Source: Salegentibacter sp. (GTDB lineage Bacteria > Bacteroidota > Bacteroidia > Flavobacteriales > Flavobacteriaceae). From it: a DNA stretch of 64,000 bases. Positions 1 to 10,717 of the stretch are shown in pieces. A program made the translations under genes and the position numbers. The stretch lies in the NCBI GenBank assembly GCA_024635795.1, contig JAGXIH010000013.1, forward strand, positions 62,001-126,000, given 5' to 3'. Numbering within the stretch: position 1 is the stretch's first letter; each line of letters opens with the position of its first letter. Below the pieces are notes generated by a model, which ran no database searches, was not told the DNA's origin, and was given only the letters and a program-made list of their open reading frames with translations.

Positions 1-80
1 AAATCATGCCCCAGCCTAAGAGCTTCCTCTTTGCTGTAAGCGATTACGTCTTTTACTCTTGGGGAAAAATTATCATCCAT
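1..80 (-). CDS. clpC: ATP-dependent Clp protease ATP-binding subunit (ClpC-like), N-terminal fragment running off the window edge
   Basis: Reverse strand from 80 reads MDDNFSPRVKDVIAYSKEEALRLGHD, a typical ClpC N-terminus. Confidence 0.85.
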   Translation of the reverse strand, partial: MDDNFSPRVKDVIAYSKEEALRLGHD

Positions 81-325
81 CTTTATCTTCCTTTCTCTCT
101 GTTATTTCAACTCAAACTTTCAAAAATCATACCTTTTGGGGAGTCTTAAGCTAATTGACAAAATTACTTTCAATTATCAAAATGGAAAGTAAGGAACTTA
201 TTAACGAAACTCCACTAAAAATTTGTTAATAAAATATAGGTAATATCCGGCTGAAAGAGCCGTTCAACAGAGATAAAATATGTAAATTGGCTCGTTAGAT
301 TTTAGAACTAAAATAAACTTATAAT

Positions 326-2857
326 ATGGCTGAAGGAGAAAAGTTAATTCCTATCAACATTGAAGACGAAATGAAGTCGGCTTACATTGATTATTCAATG
401 TCGGTCATTGTGTCACGTGCTCTTCCCGATGTGCGTGATGGTTTAAAACCGGTACACCGCCGGGTTTTATTCGGGATGCACGAACTTGGTGTACTTTCTA
501 ACCGGTCCTATAAAAAATCTGCAAGGATCGTTGGGGAAGTTTTAGGTAAGTATCACCCTCACGGCGATTCCTCAGTTTATGATACAATGGTGAGGATGGC
601 TCAGCACTGGAGCATGCGCTATATGTTAGTAGATGGCCAGGGTAACTTTGGTTCAGTCGATGGCGATAGCCCTGCCGCAATGCGTTATACCGAAGCTCGT
701 ATGCGGAAGATAAGTGAAGATATGCTTATTGATATTGATAAAAATACGGTTGATACCCAACTGAATTTTGACGATTCTCTTTCAGAGCCAAAAGTTCTTC
801 CTACCCGAATTCCCAATCTTTTGGTAAATGGAGCCAGTGGAATTGCAGTAGGAATGGCGACTAATATGGCCCCTCATAATTTAGCAGAAGTTATTGACGG
901 TACTATAGCCTATATCAATAATCATGATATCGAGATCGATGAACTAATTGAGCATATTAAAGCCCCCGATTTCCCAACCGGAGGAACCATTTATGGTTAT
1001 GATGGAGTTCGGGAAGCTTTTAAGACAGGAAAGGGCCGTGTTGTTCTCCGGGCTAAATCTTCTTTGGAAGAAATTAACGGCAAAGAATTTCTTGTGGTTA
1101 CCGAAATTCCTTACCAGGTAAACAAGGCTGATATGATCAAGAAAACAGCCGACCTGGTAAATGAAAAGAAAATAGAAGGTATTTCGCTTATAAGGGATGA
1201 ATCAGACCGTAATGGGATGCGCATAGTTTATCAGTTAAAAAGAGATGCTATTCCAAATATTGTTTTAAATACCTTATATAAACATACTGCACTTCAATCT
1301 TCCTTTAGCGTAAATAATATTGCCCTGGTAAATGGCCGTCCTGAGTTACTTAACCTAAAGGAAATTATTCATCATTTCGTAGAGCACCGTCATGTGGTGG
1401 TGGTGAGAAGGACTGAATTTGAATTGAAAAAAGCTGAAGATCGTGCTCACATCCTTGAAGGTCTTATTATAGCTTCAGATAATATTGATGAAGTTATCGC
1501 ACTTATAAGATCTTCCGGTAATGCTGAAGAAGCAAGGGAAAAGTTAATGAGCAAGTTTGAATTAACGGAAGTTCAGGCAAGAGCTATCGTAGAAATGCGA
1601 TTAAGACAACTTACCGGACTGGAACAAGACAAACTTCGTGCAGAATATGATGAAATCCTTAAAACCATAGATGATCTTAAAGACATTTTGGCACGTAAAG
1701 AACGCCGAATGCAAGTAATTCAGGATGAACTCCTGGAGGTAAAAGAAAAATATGGCGACGAGCGTCGTTCTGTTATAGAATACTCCGGAGGAGATTTAAG
1801 TATAGAGGATATGATTCCGGATGAGCAAGTGGTAATTACCATTTCGCACGCCGGTTATATTAAAAGAACTTCCCTTAATGAATACAAGACCCAAAATAGG
1901 GGCGGAGTAGGTCAAAAAGGTTCTACCACCCGAAATGAGGATTTCCTGGAATATCTTTTTGCAGGAACTAATCATCAGTATATGCTTTTCTTTACTCAAA
2001 AAGGAAAATGTTTCTGGATGCGCGTTTACGAAATTCCGGAAGGTAGTAAGGCTTCAAAAGGTAGGGCAATTCAGAATTTAATCAATATAGATCCAGATGA
2101 TCGGGTTAAAGCCTTTATCAATACACAGGACCTCAAAGATGAGGAATATGTGAACAGCCATTATGTAATTATGGCGACCAAAAAAGGGCAGGTGAAAAAA
2201 ACTTCCCTGGAGCAATATTCCCGTCCAAGAACCAATGGAATTAATGCCATTACAATTAGAGAGGATGACGAATTACTGGAAGCTAAACTTACCAATGGAG
2301 AAAGTCAGGTTATGCTTGCAATAAAAAGCGGAAAAGCCATCAGGTTTGAAGAAAGTAAAACCCGTCCCATGGGTAGAAATGCTTCAGGGGTAAGAGGTAT
2401 CACCCTTGCCGATAAGGATGACGAAGTAATAGGAATGATTGCAGTAGAAGACTTTAATTCTGATATCCTGGTAGTTTCCGAAAATGGATATGGAAAACGC
2501 TCCAGCCTGGATGATTACAGAATCACAAATCGTGGAGGTAAAGGAGTAAAGACCATTTCTATTACCGAAAAGACCGGAAATTTAGTCGCGATTAAAAATG
2601 TCTCTGATGAGGATGATGTTATGATCATTAATAAATCTGGAATTGTAATAAGAATGGAAGTTGCAAATTTAAGAGTTATGGGACGTGCAACTCAGGGGGT
2701 TAGACTTATTAACTTAAAAGGTAATGATTCTATTGCAGCAGTAGCGAAAGTGCTTCATGATGAAGATGATGTAGAGCATATGGAAGACGCCATAACACCT
2801 GAACCTACTGAGCCAGATGCCCATGGCACAACTATTGATAAGGATAGTGAAGAATAA
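326..2857 (+). CDS. gyrA: DNA gyrase subunit A
   Basis: 843-aa ORF with [39 protein letters not shown] and [19 protein letters not shown] motifs plus C-terminal beta-pinwheel repeats. Confidence 0.98.
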   Translation: MAEGEKLIPINIEDEMKSAYIDYSMSVIVSRALPDVRDGLKPVHRRVLFGMHELGVLSNRSYKKSARIVGEVLGKYHPHGDSSVYDTMVRMAQHWSMRYMLVDGQGNFGSVDGDSPAAMRYTEARMRKISEDMLIDIDKNTVDTQLNFDDSLSEPKVLPTRIPNLLVNGASGIAVGMATNMAPHNLAEVIDGTIAYINNHDIEIDELIEHIKAPDFPTGGTIYGYDGVREAFKTGKGRVVLRAKSSLEEINGKEFLVVTEIPYQVNKADMIKKTADLVNEKKIEGISLIRDESDRNGMRIVYQLKRDAIPNIVLNTLYKHTALQSSFSVNNIALVNGRPELLNLKEIIHHFVEHRHVVVVRRTEFELKKAEDRAHILEGLIIASDNIDEVIALIRSSGNAEEAREKLMSKFELTEVQARAIVEMRLRQLTGLEQDKLRAEYDEILKTIDDLKDILARKERRMQVIQDELLEVKEKYGDERRSVIEYSGGDLSIEDMIPDEQVVITISHAGYIKRTSLNEYKTQNRGGVGQKGSTTRNEDFLEYLFAGTNHQYMLFFTQKGKCFWMRVYEIPEGSKASKGRAIQNLINIDPDDRVKAFINTQDLKDEEYVNSHYVIMATKKGQVKKTSLEQYSRPRTNGINAITIREDDELLEAKLTNGESQVMLAIKSGKAIRFEESKTRPMGRNASGVRGITLADKDDEVIGMIAVEDFNSDILVVSENGYGKRSSLDDYRITNRGGKGVKTISITEKTGNLVAIKNVSDEDDVMIINKSGIVIRMEVANLRVMGRATQGVRLINLKGNDSIAAVAKVLHDEDDVEHMEDAITPEPTEPDAHGTTIDKDSEE

Positions 2858-2880
2858 ATTAAATATAAAACCAAATCAAA

Positions 2881-4131
2881 ATGAAAATTAATATTTTAAC
2901 ACTAGCTCTGTCATTATTTACCCTGGCAGCGGTTGCTCAAAAAAGTGAAATTAGAAACGCCGGAAACGCGGTGGAAGATGGTAATTACACTGAAGCCAAG
3001 GCTGAAATAGAAAAAGCTGAATCCATGTTAGCTGATGCTAATGATAAATGGAAGGAAAGATTTTATCTTTATAAAGGTCAGGCCTATCTAGGAACCGGTG
3101 AAAATGTAAAAGTTGATGATATGCTCATCGCATCTGAAGCTTTTAAAAAAGCTGTAGAGATGGGAAGTTCTGAAGCTCAGGATGGTATATTAAAAGTAAG
3201 AAACAGCTTGGTGCAAAGTGCAGTGGAGGATCAAAACGCTGAGAACTATAAAAGTGCTGCAGAAAAACTGGTTACCAGCTATAAAATTAACCCTCAGGAT
3301 ACCTTGTATCTTTATTATGCTGCTGCAAACTCCCTTAATGCTCAGGATTACGATACTGCCCTGGAATACTATAAGGAACTAAGAGATTTAGGCTTTGATG
3401 GTACAGAGGTAGAATACCTTGCCACTAACGTTGAGACTGGAGAACAAGAAGCTATGCCATCAAAGGAACAACGGGACCTTATGGTGAAAACCGAGGATTA
3501 TACAGATCCTGAAGACAGAAAATCTCCTTCTAAAAAAGGTGAGATCGCTAAAAACATTGCTCTTATATATATTAACCAGGAGAAAATGGATGAAGCTGTT
3601 GAGGCGATGGAAGTGGCTAAACGCGAGAATCCAGATAATGTAATGTTAATTCAGGCTGAAGCAGATATGTATTACCGAATGGGGGATAAAGAAAAATATA
3701 ATGAGCTAATGAAAAAGGTTCTCGAGAAAAGCCCTGATGATGCTACTATCTATTATAACCTTGGTGTAACTACTGCTGAATTAGGTGATACTGAAGGAGC
3801 TATTGAATACTACGAGAAAGCCCTGGAGCTTGATCCTGATATGTCAGAAGCTAGAATGAATATTGTTGTAGCAATTCTTGCTCAGGAGAGAGAGATCATT
3901 GATCAAATGAATCAATTGGGAATGAGCAAAGAAGACAACAAACGTTACGAGGAGCTTGAAGAAGAGCGTTTGGAAGTGTACGAAGAAGTAATTCCTTACC
4001 TTGAGGATGCTATTGAGCATGATCCTACAAATGTTGAAATTATCAGGACTGCTATGAATATATTTAGTGCCCTGGATGAACAGGAAAAAGCTCAGATAAT
4101 GAAAGATAGAATAGAAGAACTACAACAGTAA
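2881..4131 (+). CDS. Secreted/periplasmic tetratricopeptide-repeat protein
   Basis: N-terminal signal peptide and several TPR-like repeats (DDATIYYNLGVTTAELGDTEGAIEYYEKALELDP). Confidence 0.85.
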   Translation: MKINILTLALSLFTLAAVAQKSEIRNAGNAVEDGNYTEAKAEIEKAESMLADANDKWKERFYLYKGQAYLGTGENVKVDDMLIASEAFKKAVEMGSSEAQDGILKVRNSLVQSAVEDQNAENYKSAAEKLVTSYKINPQDTLYLYYAAANSLNAQDYDTALEYYKELRDLGFDGTEVEYLATNVETGEQEAMPSKEQRDLMVKTEDYTDPEDRKSPSKKGEIAKNIALIYINQEKMDEAVEAMEVAKRENPDNVMLIQAEADMYYRMGDKEKYNELMKKVLEKSPDDATIYYNLGVTTAELGDTEGAIEYYEKALELDPDMSEARMNIVVAILAQEREIIDQMNQLGMSKEDNKRYEELEEERLEVYEEVIPYLEDAIEHDPTNVEIIRTAMNIFSALDEQEKAQIMKDRIEELQQ

Positions 4132-4156
4132 CTCTTTATAAAATAAATATTTAGGA

Positions 4157-4185
4157 AAGACCGCTGGAAACAGCGGTCTTTTTTT
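4157..4185 (+). terminator. Rho-independent terminator after the TPR gene
   Basis: AAGACCGCTG-GAAA-CAGCGGTCTT followed by a T tract. Confidence 0.9.
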
Positions 4186-4933
4186 ATATAATCTTTTTAA
4201 TGACCCTTAATTGATGGGTATGCCTGCGAAGTTCTGTGTTAAAAATGCCGGAGTGGTCCAGCCGGTCTATTCTTACTTTTCCATCTGCGTGAATTATGTA
4301 ATTGTCGGTCATAATAATACCCACATGATTTATAATTCCCTCTTTGTCGTCAAAAAAGGCAAGGTCGCCAACTTCACTTTCTTCAATAAAGCTTAGTGCT
4401 TCACCCTGTCCTGCCTGTTCAGCAGCATCACGGAAAAGTTTATAACCATTTAATCTGTATACCATTTGGGTAAAACCACTGGAATCTATTCCCAGCGGGG
4501 ATTTTCCACCCCAGGCATACGGGCTGTTCAAGTAGAGAAGCGCGGTGTCAATGAGGTGCAGTTTTGGTTTTTCACCAGTTTCACTATACCCTTCGTACAC
4601 GTGTCGAAATAATGCAAGGGAATTTAAAACCGATCCCATTGGGATGGGCATTAAATGCCCTTTCTCATCGGTAATATAATTTATTACATCTGCAGAAAGC
4701 TCAGGTTTAGCTTTCTTTAGTTTCAGATAATGTTCCTCCTGGATTTTAAGGAACTGCTTATTACTTATCCAGGCTTCATAATTATCGAATGCAACACGAA
4801 TTCTGCTCCACTGAGCTCGTTCTTCTAAAATTTTAAAATATTCTCCATAAAGAATCTGAGATACCATTTCACTTTCATCTGAAGCTGAACTGCGAAGCGG
4901 TACTATGCTTAAGTGGCAAACTCCGTATTGCAT
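4184..4933 (-). CDS. NlpC/P60 family C40 cysteine peptidase with N-terminal SH3-like region
   Basis: SH3-like N-terminus (VVPLRSSASDESEMVSQILYGE), then YAWGGKSPLGIDSSGFTQMVY and NHVGIIM. The usual catalytic Cys position (D-C-S-G) reads D-S-S-G. Confidence 0.8.
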   Translation of the reverse strand: MQYGVCHLSIVPLRSSASDESEMVSQILYGEYFKILEERAQWSRIRVAFDNYEAWISNKQFLKIQEEHYLKLKKAKPELSADVINYITDEKGHLMPIPMGSVLNSLALFRHVYEGYSETGEKPKLHLIDTALLYLNSPYAWGGKSPLGIDSSGFTQMVYRLNGYKLFRDAAEQAGQGEALSFIEESEVGDLAFFDDKEGIINHVGIIMTDNYIIHADGKVRIDRLDHSGIFNTELRRHTHQLRVIKKII

Positions 4934-4953
4934 TCAATATCTATTTCTAAGTC

Positions 4954-6132
4954 TTAAGCGTTTCTTTCAATAACCATTGCAGAGGCACCACCGCCACCGT
5001 TACAAATAGCTGCTGCACCAATTTTAGCATTATTCTGCTCCAAAACATTTAGTAGCGTAATTAGAATTCTTACTCCACTACAGCCTAATGGATGTCCAAG
5101 CGACACAGCCCCACCATTAACATTGGTTTTGTCTGCACTTATATCTAATAATTTCATATTGGCAAGACCTACAACAGCAAAAGCTTCATTGAATTCAAAA
5201 TAATCTACATCATCTTTTGAAATTCCTGCCTTATCAAGTGCTAATGGTAAAGCCTTGGCCGGAGAGGTCGTAAACCATTTTGGTTCCTGTGCTGCATCAG
5301 CAAAAGATTTAATAGTAGCCAATACTTTTAATCCTAATTCCTCGGCTTTTTCACGACTCATTAAAATCATCGCTCCAGCTCCATCATTAATGGTAGAGGC
5401 ATTAGCAGCTGTTACAGTACCATCTTTACTAAAGGCAGGTCTAAGAGAGGATAATTTATCCATTCTTACATTCTTAAATTCCTCATCTTCTTTTACTATT
5501 ATAGGATCTCCTTTGCGTTGTGGTACTTCCACAGGAACAACTTCATTGTCAAATTTTCCTTCAGCCCAGGCCTTCGCAGAGCGCTCGTAAGACTGTCTTG
5601 CAAAATCATCCTGGTCTTCCCTGGAGAAATTATGTTCTTTAGCACAAAGGTCACCACAAACTCCCATCGCATTTTGGTCGTAGGCATCTACCAAGCCATC
5701 ACGTTGTAAACCGTCTACCATCGTGACAGCTCCAAATTTCTGGCCTTTACGCATAGGTACATAATGTGGAATTAAACTCATATTTTCCATTCCACCGGCA
5801 ACAATAATGGAACTATCTCCAAGCATAATGGATTGTGCTGCCTGCATAACAGCTTTCATTCCGCTGGCACATACTTTATTTACCGTGGTGCAGGGTACAG
5901 TGTCGGGAATTCCGGCCCCAAGTGCGGCCTGTCTGGCGGGAGCCTGGCCAACGTTAGCCTGGACAACATTTCCCATCAAAACCTCTTCAACCAATTCTGG
6001 CTTTAGCTTAATCTTATCCATTGCACCTTTAATAGCAATAGATCCTAATTTGGTGGCCGGAACCGTAGATAAGCCACCTAGAAAACTTCCTATAGGCGTA
6101 CGTGCGGCACTTACAATAACAACTTCTTTCAT
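4954..6132 (-). CDS. Acetyl-CoA C-acetyltransferase (thiolase)
   Basis: VCASGMKAV, NVNGGAVSLGHPLGCSG and CNGGGGASAMVIE thiolase motifs. Confidence 0.95.
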   Translation of the reverse strand: MKEVVIVSAARTPIGSFLGGLSTVPATKLGSIAIKGAMDKIKLKPELVEEVLMGNVVQANVGQAPARQAALGAGIPDTVPCTTVNKVCASGMKAVMQAAQSIMLGDSSIIVAGGMENMSLIPHYVPMRKGQKFGAVTMVDGLQRDGLVDAYDQNAMGVCGDLCAKEHNFSREDQDDFARQSYERSAKAWAEGKFDNEVVPVEVPQRKGDPIIVKEDEEFKNVRMDKLSSLRPAFSKDGTVTAANASTINDGAGAMILMSREKAEELGLKVLATIKSFADAAQEPKWFTTSPAKALPLALDKAGISKDDVDYFEFNEAFAVVGLANMKLLDISADKTNVNGGAVSLGHPLGCSGVRILITLLNVLEQNNAKIGAAAICNGGGGASAMVIERNA

Positions 6133-6250
6133 ATTATGTTTTGTTTTAGTTTTTCCTTCTATGCGAATTTAGTGATTTTAATAGGAACTTGACTAACCGC
6201 TCACCATTCACGCCTATTTTTTAGTACATTTGGGCTATAGTACTTTTTGT

Positions 6251-8296
6251 ATGACAAAATTCGTAAATGGCCTTTATAAAAATCAGGCTTTATTTTACAA
6301 AGTATTTTTATTTGCGCTTACCGCGATTTTAATTGTGTACCTCTTACCCAAGGGTGGGAAATTTAAATATGAAATTCCTAAAGGTAAGCCCTGGCAATAT
6401 GAAAATCTCTATGCTCCCTTCGATTTTGCTATTCTGAAGACAGAAGAGGAGATCCAAGCCGAGCGCCAGGAAATCACCCGAAATCACACGCCTTATTTCC
6501 AATTGGATGAATCCAAATTACCTGAAATAAAAGACCAGGCCCAGTCAGAAATCGGGCTAATCTTTACAGATAGTATCTTAAATATTCACCAGGAGCAGAT
6601 CTCGGATTTTGTTAAAACCAGTCTTGATGATTTGTATGAGAATGGGATCCTGCAGGAAAGCAATCGCCTGGACCCCGATCAGCTAGTGTATCTCCGCCGG
6701 GGTAATGAAGCCTTTGAAATTCCATATAAAAGAATTCTCAAATTAAACCAGGTTAGAGATGCCCTTGTCGGGAAAATTGAAAATTCAAATCTCACTTCCC
6801 TAAAAGATGGTTTACTGGAGGTTTTCTTTAATTCAGTAGAACCTAATGTGGAATTTGACAACGAACTCACACAGCGGGAACTCGAAAGCAAACTGAACAA
6901 TATTTCCTACACCCGTGGTAACGTGGAACAGGGAAGCCGCGTAATCGCTAAAGGAGAGGTGGTTGAAGGTAATAAATATGATATTTTGAGGTCCCTCAGA
7001 ACTGAATATGAATCACAGGTATGGACCGGTAGCAATTATGTCTGGGTTATCGTAGGATACAGTACCCTGGTGGCCCTGGCCTTGCTTATGCTGCTACTTT
7101 TCATAAGAAAATACAGGTATGATATTTTTGAAAATAATGTAAAGGTCACTTTTATTTTCTTTAATATTCTGTTTATGGTTATGCTCACTACTCTGGTGGT
7201 AAGGTTTAATATAGAGTACGTATATGTAGTTCCCCTGGCGGTTTTACCGCTTACCTTAAAAGCTTTCTTCGATTCGCGCCTGGGACTCTTTACCCATGTG
7301 GTAACAGTACTTCTTCTTGGTTTTATAGTACCCAACAGTTATGAATATATGTTCCTTCAAATTATTGCGGGAATCGTTACAATTCTCACTGTTTCTGAAT
7401 TGTATAAACGGGCAAACCTGTTCATCTCGGTTGGAGAGATCACCCTGGTCTATATCATTAGTTACTTTGCATTTACGATAATTCAGGAAGGAAGTATTGC
7501 TGAAATAGAAGCCGAAGTTTTTCTCACTTTTTTACTGGGTGGGCTGGCTACGCTATTTGTGCAACCGCTTATTTATATCTATGAGAAAATCTTCGGATTG
7601 GTTTCAGATATGTCTTTGCTGGAACTTTCAGATACCAATTCCAAATTGCTGAAAGAGATGGCCGAAAAGGCACCGGGAACTTTTCACCATTCCCTTAATG
7701 TTGCCAATCTCGCTGAAGCTGCTGCCAATGAAATCAAAGCAAATGCGATGCTTGTGCGGGTTGGTGCCCTTTACCACGATATTGGGAAAATGCATAATCC
7801 CACCTATTTTTCTGAGAATCAAACCAGTAATGTGAATACCCACGATGATCTTGATCCACATGAAAGTGCCCAGATCATTATTGAACACGTGATCAAGGGA
7901 ATTGAAATAGGCAAAAAGAATAATTTACCAGACCGGGTGATTGACTTCATAAGAACACATCACGGTACCAGTACCGTTTATTTCTTCTATAAAAAAGCAA
8001 AGGAGAAAGACGAAAACGTCCCGGCAGATGCTTTTCGTTATCCTGGGCCGATTCCATTTAGTAGGGAAACGGCAATTTTAATGATGTGTGACGGGGTAGA
8101 AGCTGCAAGTAAGAGCCTTAGAGAGCCTACAGCTGGACTTATAGATAATTTCGTAGAGAAGATCGTAAATAAACAAATGGAAGAAGGGCAGTTTCTCAAT
8201 GCTAATATTACCTTCAAAGAAATTCAACTTATCAAGAAGATTCTTAAACGAAAACTTAAAAATATATATCATTTAAGGGTGGAATACCCAGAATAA
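6251..8296 (+). CDS. PgpH-like 7TM-HD phosphohydrolase (candidate c-di-AMP phosphodiesterase)
   Basis: Extracellular region, multiple TM helices, then an HD domain (GTFHHSLNVANLAEAAA, GALYHDIGKM). Start set at ATG 6251 instead of ORF-track 6230. Confidence 0.9.
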   Translation: MTKFVNGLYKNQALFYKVFLFALTAILIVYLLPKGGKFKYEIPKGKPWQYENLYAPFDFAILKTEEEIQAERQEITRNHTPYFQLDESKLPEIKDQAQSEIGLIFTDSILNIHQEQISDFVKTSLDDLYENGILQESNRLDPDQLVYLRRGNEAFEIPYKRILKLNQVRDALVGKIENSNLTSLKDGLLEVFFNSVEPNVEFDNELTQRELESKLNNISYTRGNVEQGSRVIAKGEVVEGNKYDILRSLRTEYESQVWTGSNYVWVIVGYSTLVALALLMLLLFIRKYRYDIFENNVKVTFIFFNILFMVMLTTLVVRFNIEYVYVVPLAVLPLTLKAFFDSRLGLFTHVVTVLLLGFIVPNSYEYMFLQIIAGIVTILTVSELYKRANLFISVGEITLVYIISYFAFTIIQEGSIAEIEAEVFLTFLLGGLATLFVQPLIYIYEKIFGLVSDMSLLELSDTNSKLLKEMAEKAPGTFHHSLNVANLAEAAANEIKANAMLVRVGALYHDIGKMHNPTYFSENQTSNVNTHDDLDPHESAQIIIEHVIKGIEIGKKNNLPDRVIDFIRTHHGTSTVYFFYKKAKEKDENVPADAFRYPGPIPFSRETAILMMCDGVEAASKSLREPTAGLIDNFVEKIVNKQMEEGQFLNANITFKEIQLIKKILKRKLKNIYHLRVEYPE

Positions 8297-8334
8297 AAAA
8301 AGGTGCATTTAATGCACCTTTTTTATTTCGCTTT
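8295..8334. terminator. Bidirectional terminator between convergent genes
   Basis: AAAAAAGGTGCATTTAATGCACCTTTTTT palindrome. Confidence 0.85.
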
Positions 8335-8758
8335 CCTTGTCTTTAAAACTGAAACTGTCTCCGGCTTTTTTGTCTTTCATTACCTGATAAATAGGAGCTT
8401 CAGTTGAAATGGCATAAACCGTGCTGCCATCTTCAAGTTCAATTTCTCCTATGGGAACAGCTACGAAATATAAATCCTTATCTGTTTCTACCACACTACC
8501 AAAATTAACGGTTTCACTGTAATGCTCCAGATCTATGGCAGCCAGTTTTTCTTTCATTTCCTGGGCCTGATTAAGGTATTCGGCATATTTTTCAAAATCT
8601 CCCAGTAATTGACCTTTATTATCTTCGTCGTAATCGGTTTTTACATCATTGGCCTCCATGGATTCTTTGATCATATCCATTTCTTTTTCATATTTTTCAA
8701 TTCTCCGGTTTACAGCTTCAAGGCTCTTGTAGTAAATTTCTTTTTTATTAATTGCCAT
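8309..8758 (-). CDS. GreA/GreB-like protein with coiled-coil N-terminus
   Basis: Coiled-coil N-terminal half; C-terminal VNFGSVVETDKDLYFVAVPIGEI... APIYQVMKDKKAGDSFSF resembles the Gre C-terminal fold. Confidence 0.6.
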   Translation of the reverse strand: MAINKKEIYYKSLEAVNRRIEKYEKEMDMIKESMEANDVKTDYDEDNKGQLLGDFEKYAEYLNQAQEMKEKLAAIDLEHYSETVNFGSVVETDKDLYFVAVPIGEIELEDGSTVYAISTEAPIYQVMKDKKAGDSFSFKDKESEIKKVH

Positions 8759-8887
8759 TTTTTATTTTTTTGGTGTTTTTTAAAATTAAGTATCGGAATT
8801 TCTCTAAAAGAACATTTAGCAAAAATTTAATATCAGAAAATCCTTCAATCTTTTAGGCGCATAAGCTTAATAACTTAAAAGATTAAT

Positions 8888-8909
8888 ATATAAGTTAATA
8901 GACTTATAT
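8888..8909. promoter_or_regulatory. Candidate operator: inverted repeat ATATAAGT-N6-ACTTATAT upstream of the SatD-like gene
   Basis: 8-bp arms match exactly, with spacer TAATAG. Confidence 0.4.
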
Positions 8910-8954
8910 TAATATATTATAAGGTTATATACTAATATTTTGTATATTTGGTTT

Positions 8955-9605
8955 ATGATAGCAGTCTTAACAGCAGATCTAATAGATTCTACAAATTATT
9001 CAGAAACCCTGATGAGCCGTGTTATGGCTGTTTTGAAAGAGGAGTTTACCGATACAGAAACAAAGTACCCTTCTTCAGATTTTAATATCTATCGAGGTGA
9101 TAGCTTTCAGGGAGTACTTCAAAATCCAGCAGTGGCTCTGGCGGTAACGCTGCATCTCAAAACAGCCATCTTAAGAATTTCTACAACAAAAAAAGGGAAA
9201 TCAAGGGAGGCCGATCTTAGAATAGCCATTGGCATTGGTAGCCTGGATTACCAGGGCAATACCATTGAAGAATCCAATGGACAGGCTTTTCAATTTTCAG
9301 GGAGATCTTTGGATGAAATGAAATACGAAGGTCGTAAAACCCGTTTAAAAACTCCGAGTGAAACAATAAACGGCGAGTTTGATGCGAGCTTTTTTCTTCT
9401 CGATGAAATTTCCGATAGGTGGAGTACTGCCTCGGCAGAGGTAATTTATTTTCTTCTGAAAGGATTAAAAGAGAAGGAAATTGCCACAGAATTAGGCATT
9501 AGCCAGTCGGCAGTGAATCAACGCAAAAAAGCAGCCGGTTGGGAAGCAGTAAATGCACTTTTAGTACGTTACAATAATATAATTTCCAAAACCTTTACTG
9601 AATGA
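8955..9605 (+). CDS. SatD-family protein with C-terminal HTH
   Basis: MIAVLTADLIDSTNYSE..., NIYRGDSFQG, RIAIGIG; C-terminal LLKGLKEKEIATELGISQSAVNQRKKAAGW is HTH-like. Start set at ATG 8955 instead of 8940. Confidence 0.75.
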   Translation: MIAVLTADLIDSTNYSETLMSRVMAVLKEEFTDTETKYPSSDFNIYRGDSFQGVLQNPAVALAVTLHLKTAILRISTTKKGKSREADLRIAIGIGSLDYQGNTIEESNGQAFQFSGRSLDEMKYEGRKTRLKTPSETINGEFDASFFLLDEISDRWSTASAEVIYFLLKGLKEKEIATELGISQSAVNQRKKAAGWEAVNALLVRYNNIISKTFTE

Positions 9606-10333
9606 ACGAGGCAATAATCATTTTACTTCAGCTGTTGCTGGCTCACGTATTGACAGATTTTGTACTGCAGCCCACCAGGTTCATTAAACATAAACAGCGT
9701 TTAGTGCTAAGATCTTGGTTCCTGTATGTGCACGCCTTTCTCGCCGGTTTTCTAAGTTTGTTATTTCTCCAGGATCCTGGACTGTGGTATATCGCAGTAT
9801 TAATTGGAGTTACTCATTTTTTCATTGATCTTTGGAAACTTCAGCAGAGAAAAGATAATTTAAGATTTTTTCTTTTTGATCAATTTCTACATTTACTGGT
9901 AATATTCCTGGCCTGGTTATACATTATAGATGGATTTGTTGAAATTTTCCCGGTGCTGCAAAACCTGCTTACCAACACTTACTTCCTTGCCGTATTAATT
10001 GGTTTTCTCCTTATAATTTTCCCAACGGGATTTCTCATCGGTAAGGCCACTCAGCGCTGGCAGGAGGAAATAGAAGTAGCTCACAAAAAGGATAGCCTTG
10101 AAGCGGCCGGGCGTTACATAGGTATTTTCGAAAGAATTCTTGTACTCACATTTATTCTTACGGATAACTTTTCGGCCATAGGATTTTTGATCGCAGCAAA
10201 ATCGATCCTCCGTTTTAGCGATAAAAGCGGGACAGGGGCCCGTAAACAAACCGAATACGTCCTTATTGGTACTTTAATGAGTTTCGCGATTACTATTGTT
10301 ATAGGCCTGCTAATACGCCAATTCGCGCTCTAA
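9602..10333 (+). CDS. DUF3307-type integral membrane protein
   Basis: LLLAHVLTDFVLQP... HFFIDLWK pattern, many TM helices; overlaps the upstream gene by 4 nt. Confidence 0.75.
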   Translation: MNEAIIILLQLLLAHVLTDFVLQPTRFIKHKQRLVLRSWFLYVHAFLAGFLSLLFLQDPGLWYIAVLIGVTHFFIDLWKLQQRKDNLRFFLFDQFLHLLVIFLAWLYIIDGFVEIFPVLQNLLTNTYFLAVLIGFLLIIFPTGFLIGKATQRWQEEIEVAHKKDSLEAAGRYIGIFERILVLTFILTDNFSAIGFLIAAKSILRFSDKSGTGARKQTEYVLIGTLMSFAITIVIGLLIRQFAL

Positions 10334-10717
10334 TAATTGAATTCTTCCCTGGAGATTTTGTTTTACGATATTCATCATCCGCTTGTTCAGCGCAGAAGAA
10401 TTTAAAATATACTTCCGGTATTCCTCAAGGCTAAACTGACCTATAATAATCCCTTTTAAACTGTTGCGGAACTTGATGTCTTTAAGAATAGCATTCTCGA
10501 TGTAATCAAGCCTTTTCTCCAGATTTAGTTCATAGAACGAATTTTTATGTTTTACGATGTAATTTCTAAAAACTTCCAGAATAAGGTCTTCCTGAAGTTT
10601 AGTAATGGGACGAAGAGTTTGGTTTTGAAAGCACTCATCCGAACTCATTTTCTCTGAAACTTTAGCCGAAGCAATTTCGGGTCTCATTTCAACCACTTGT
10701 AGATCTCGTAGGTTCAT
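10310..10717 (-). CDS. Conserved hypothetical protein
   Basis: 135-aa ORF with coding-like composition; no family recognised with confidence. Confidence 0.65.
   Translation of the reverse strand: MNLRDLQVVEMRPEIASAKVSEKMSSDECFQNQTLRPITKLQEDLILEVFRNYIVKHKNSFYELNLEKRLDYIENAILKDIKFRNSLKGIIIGQFSLEEYRKYILNSSALNKRMMNIVKQNLQGRIQLLERELAY

Noticed and set aside
5255-5590. 111-aa plus-strand ORF inside the thiolase gene
   Set aside because: Antisense shadow of a clearly conserved thiolase coding sequence.
8309-8758. Calling this gene greA proper
   Set aside because: Only the C-terminal half resembles Gre factors, and the coiled coil differs; a better Gre-family candidate is at 49916-50419.
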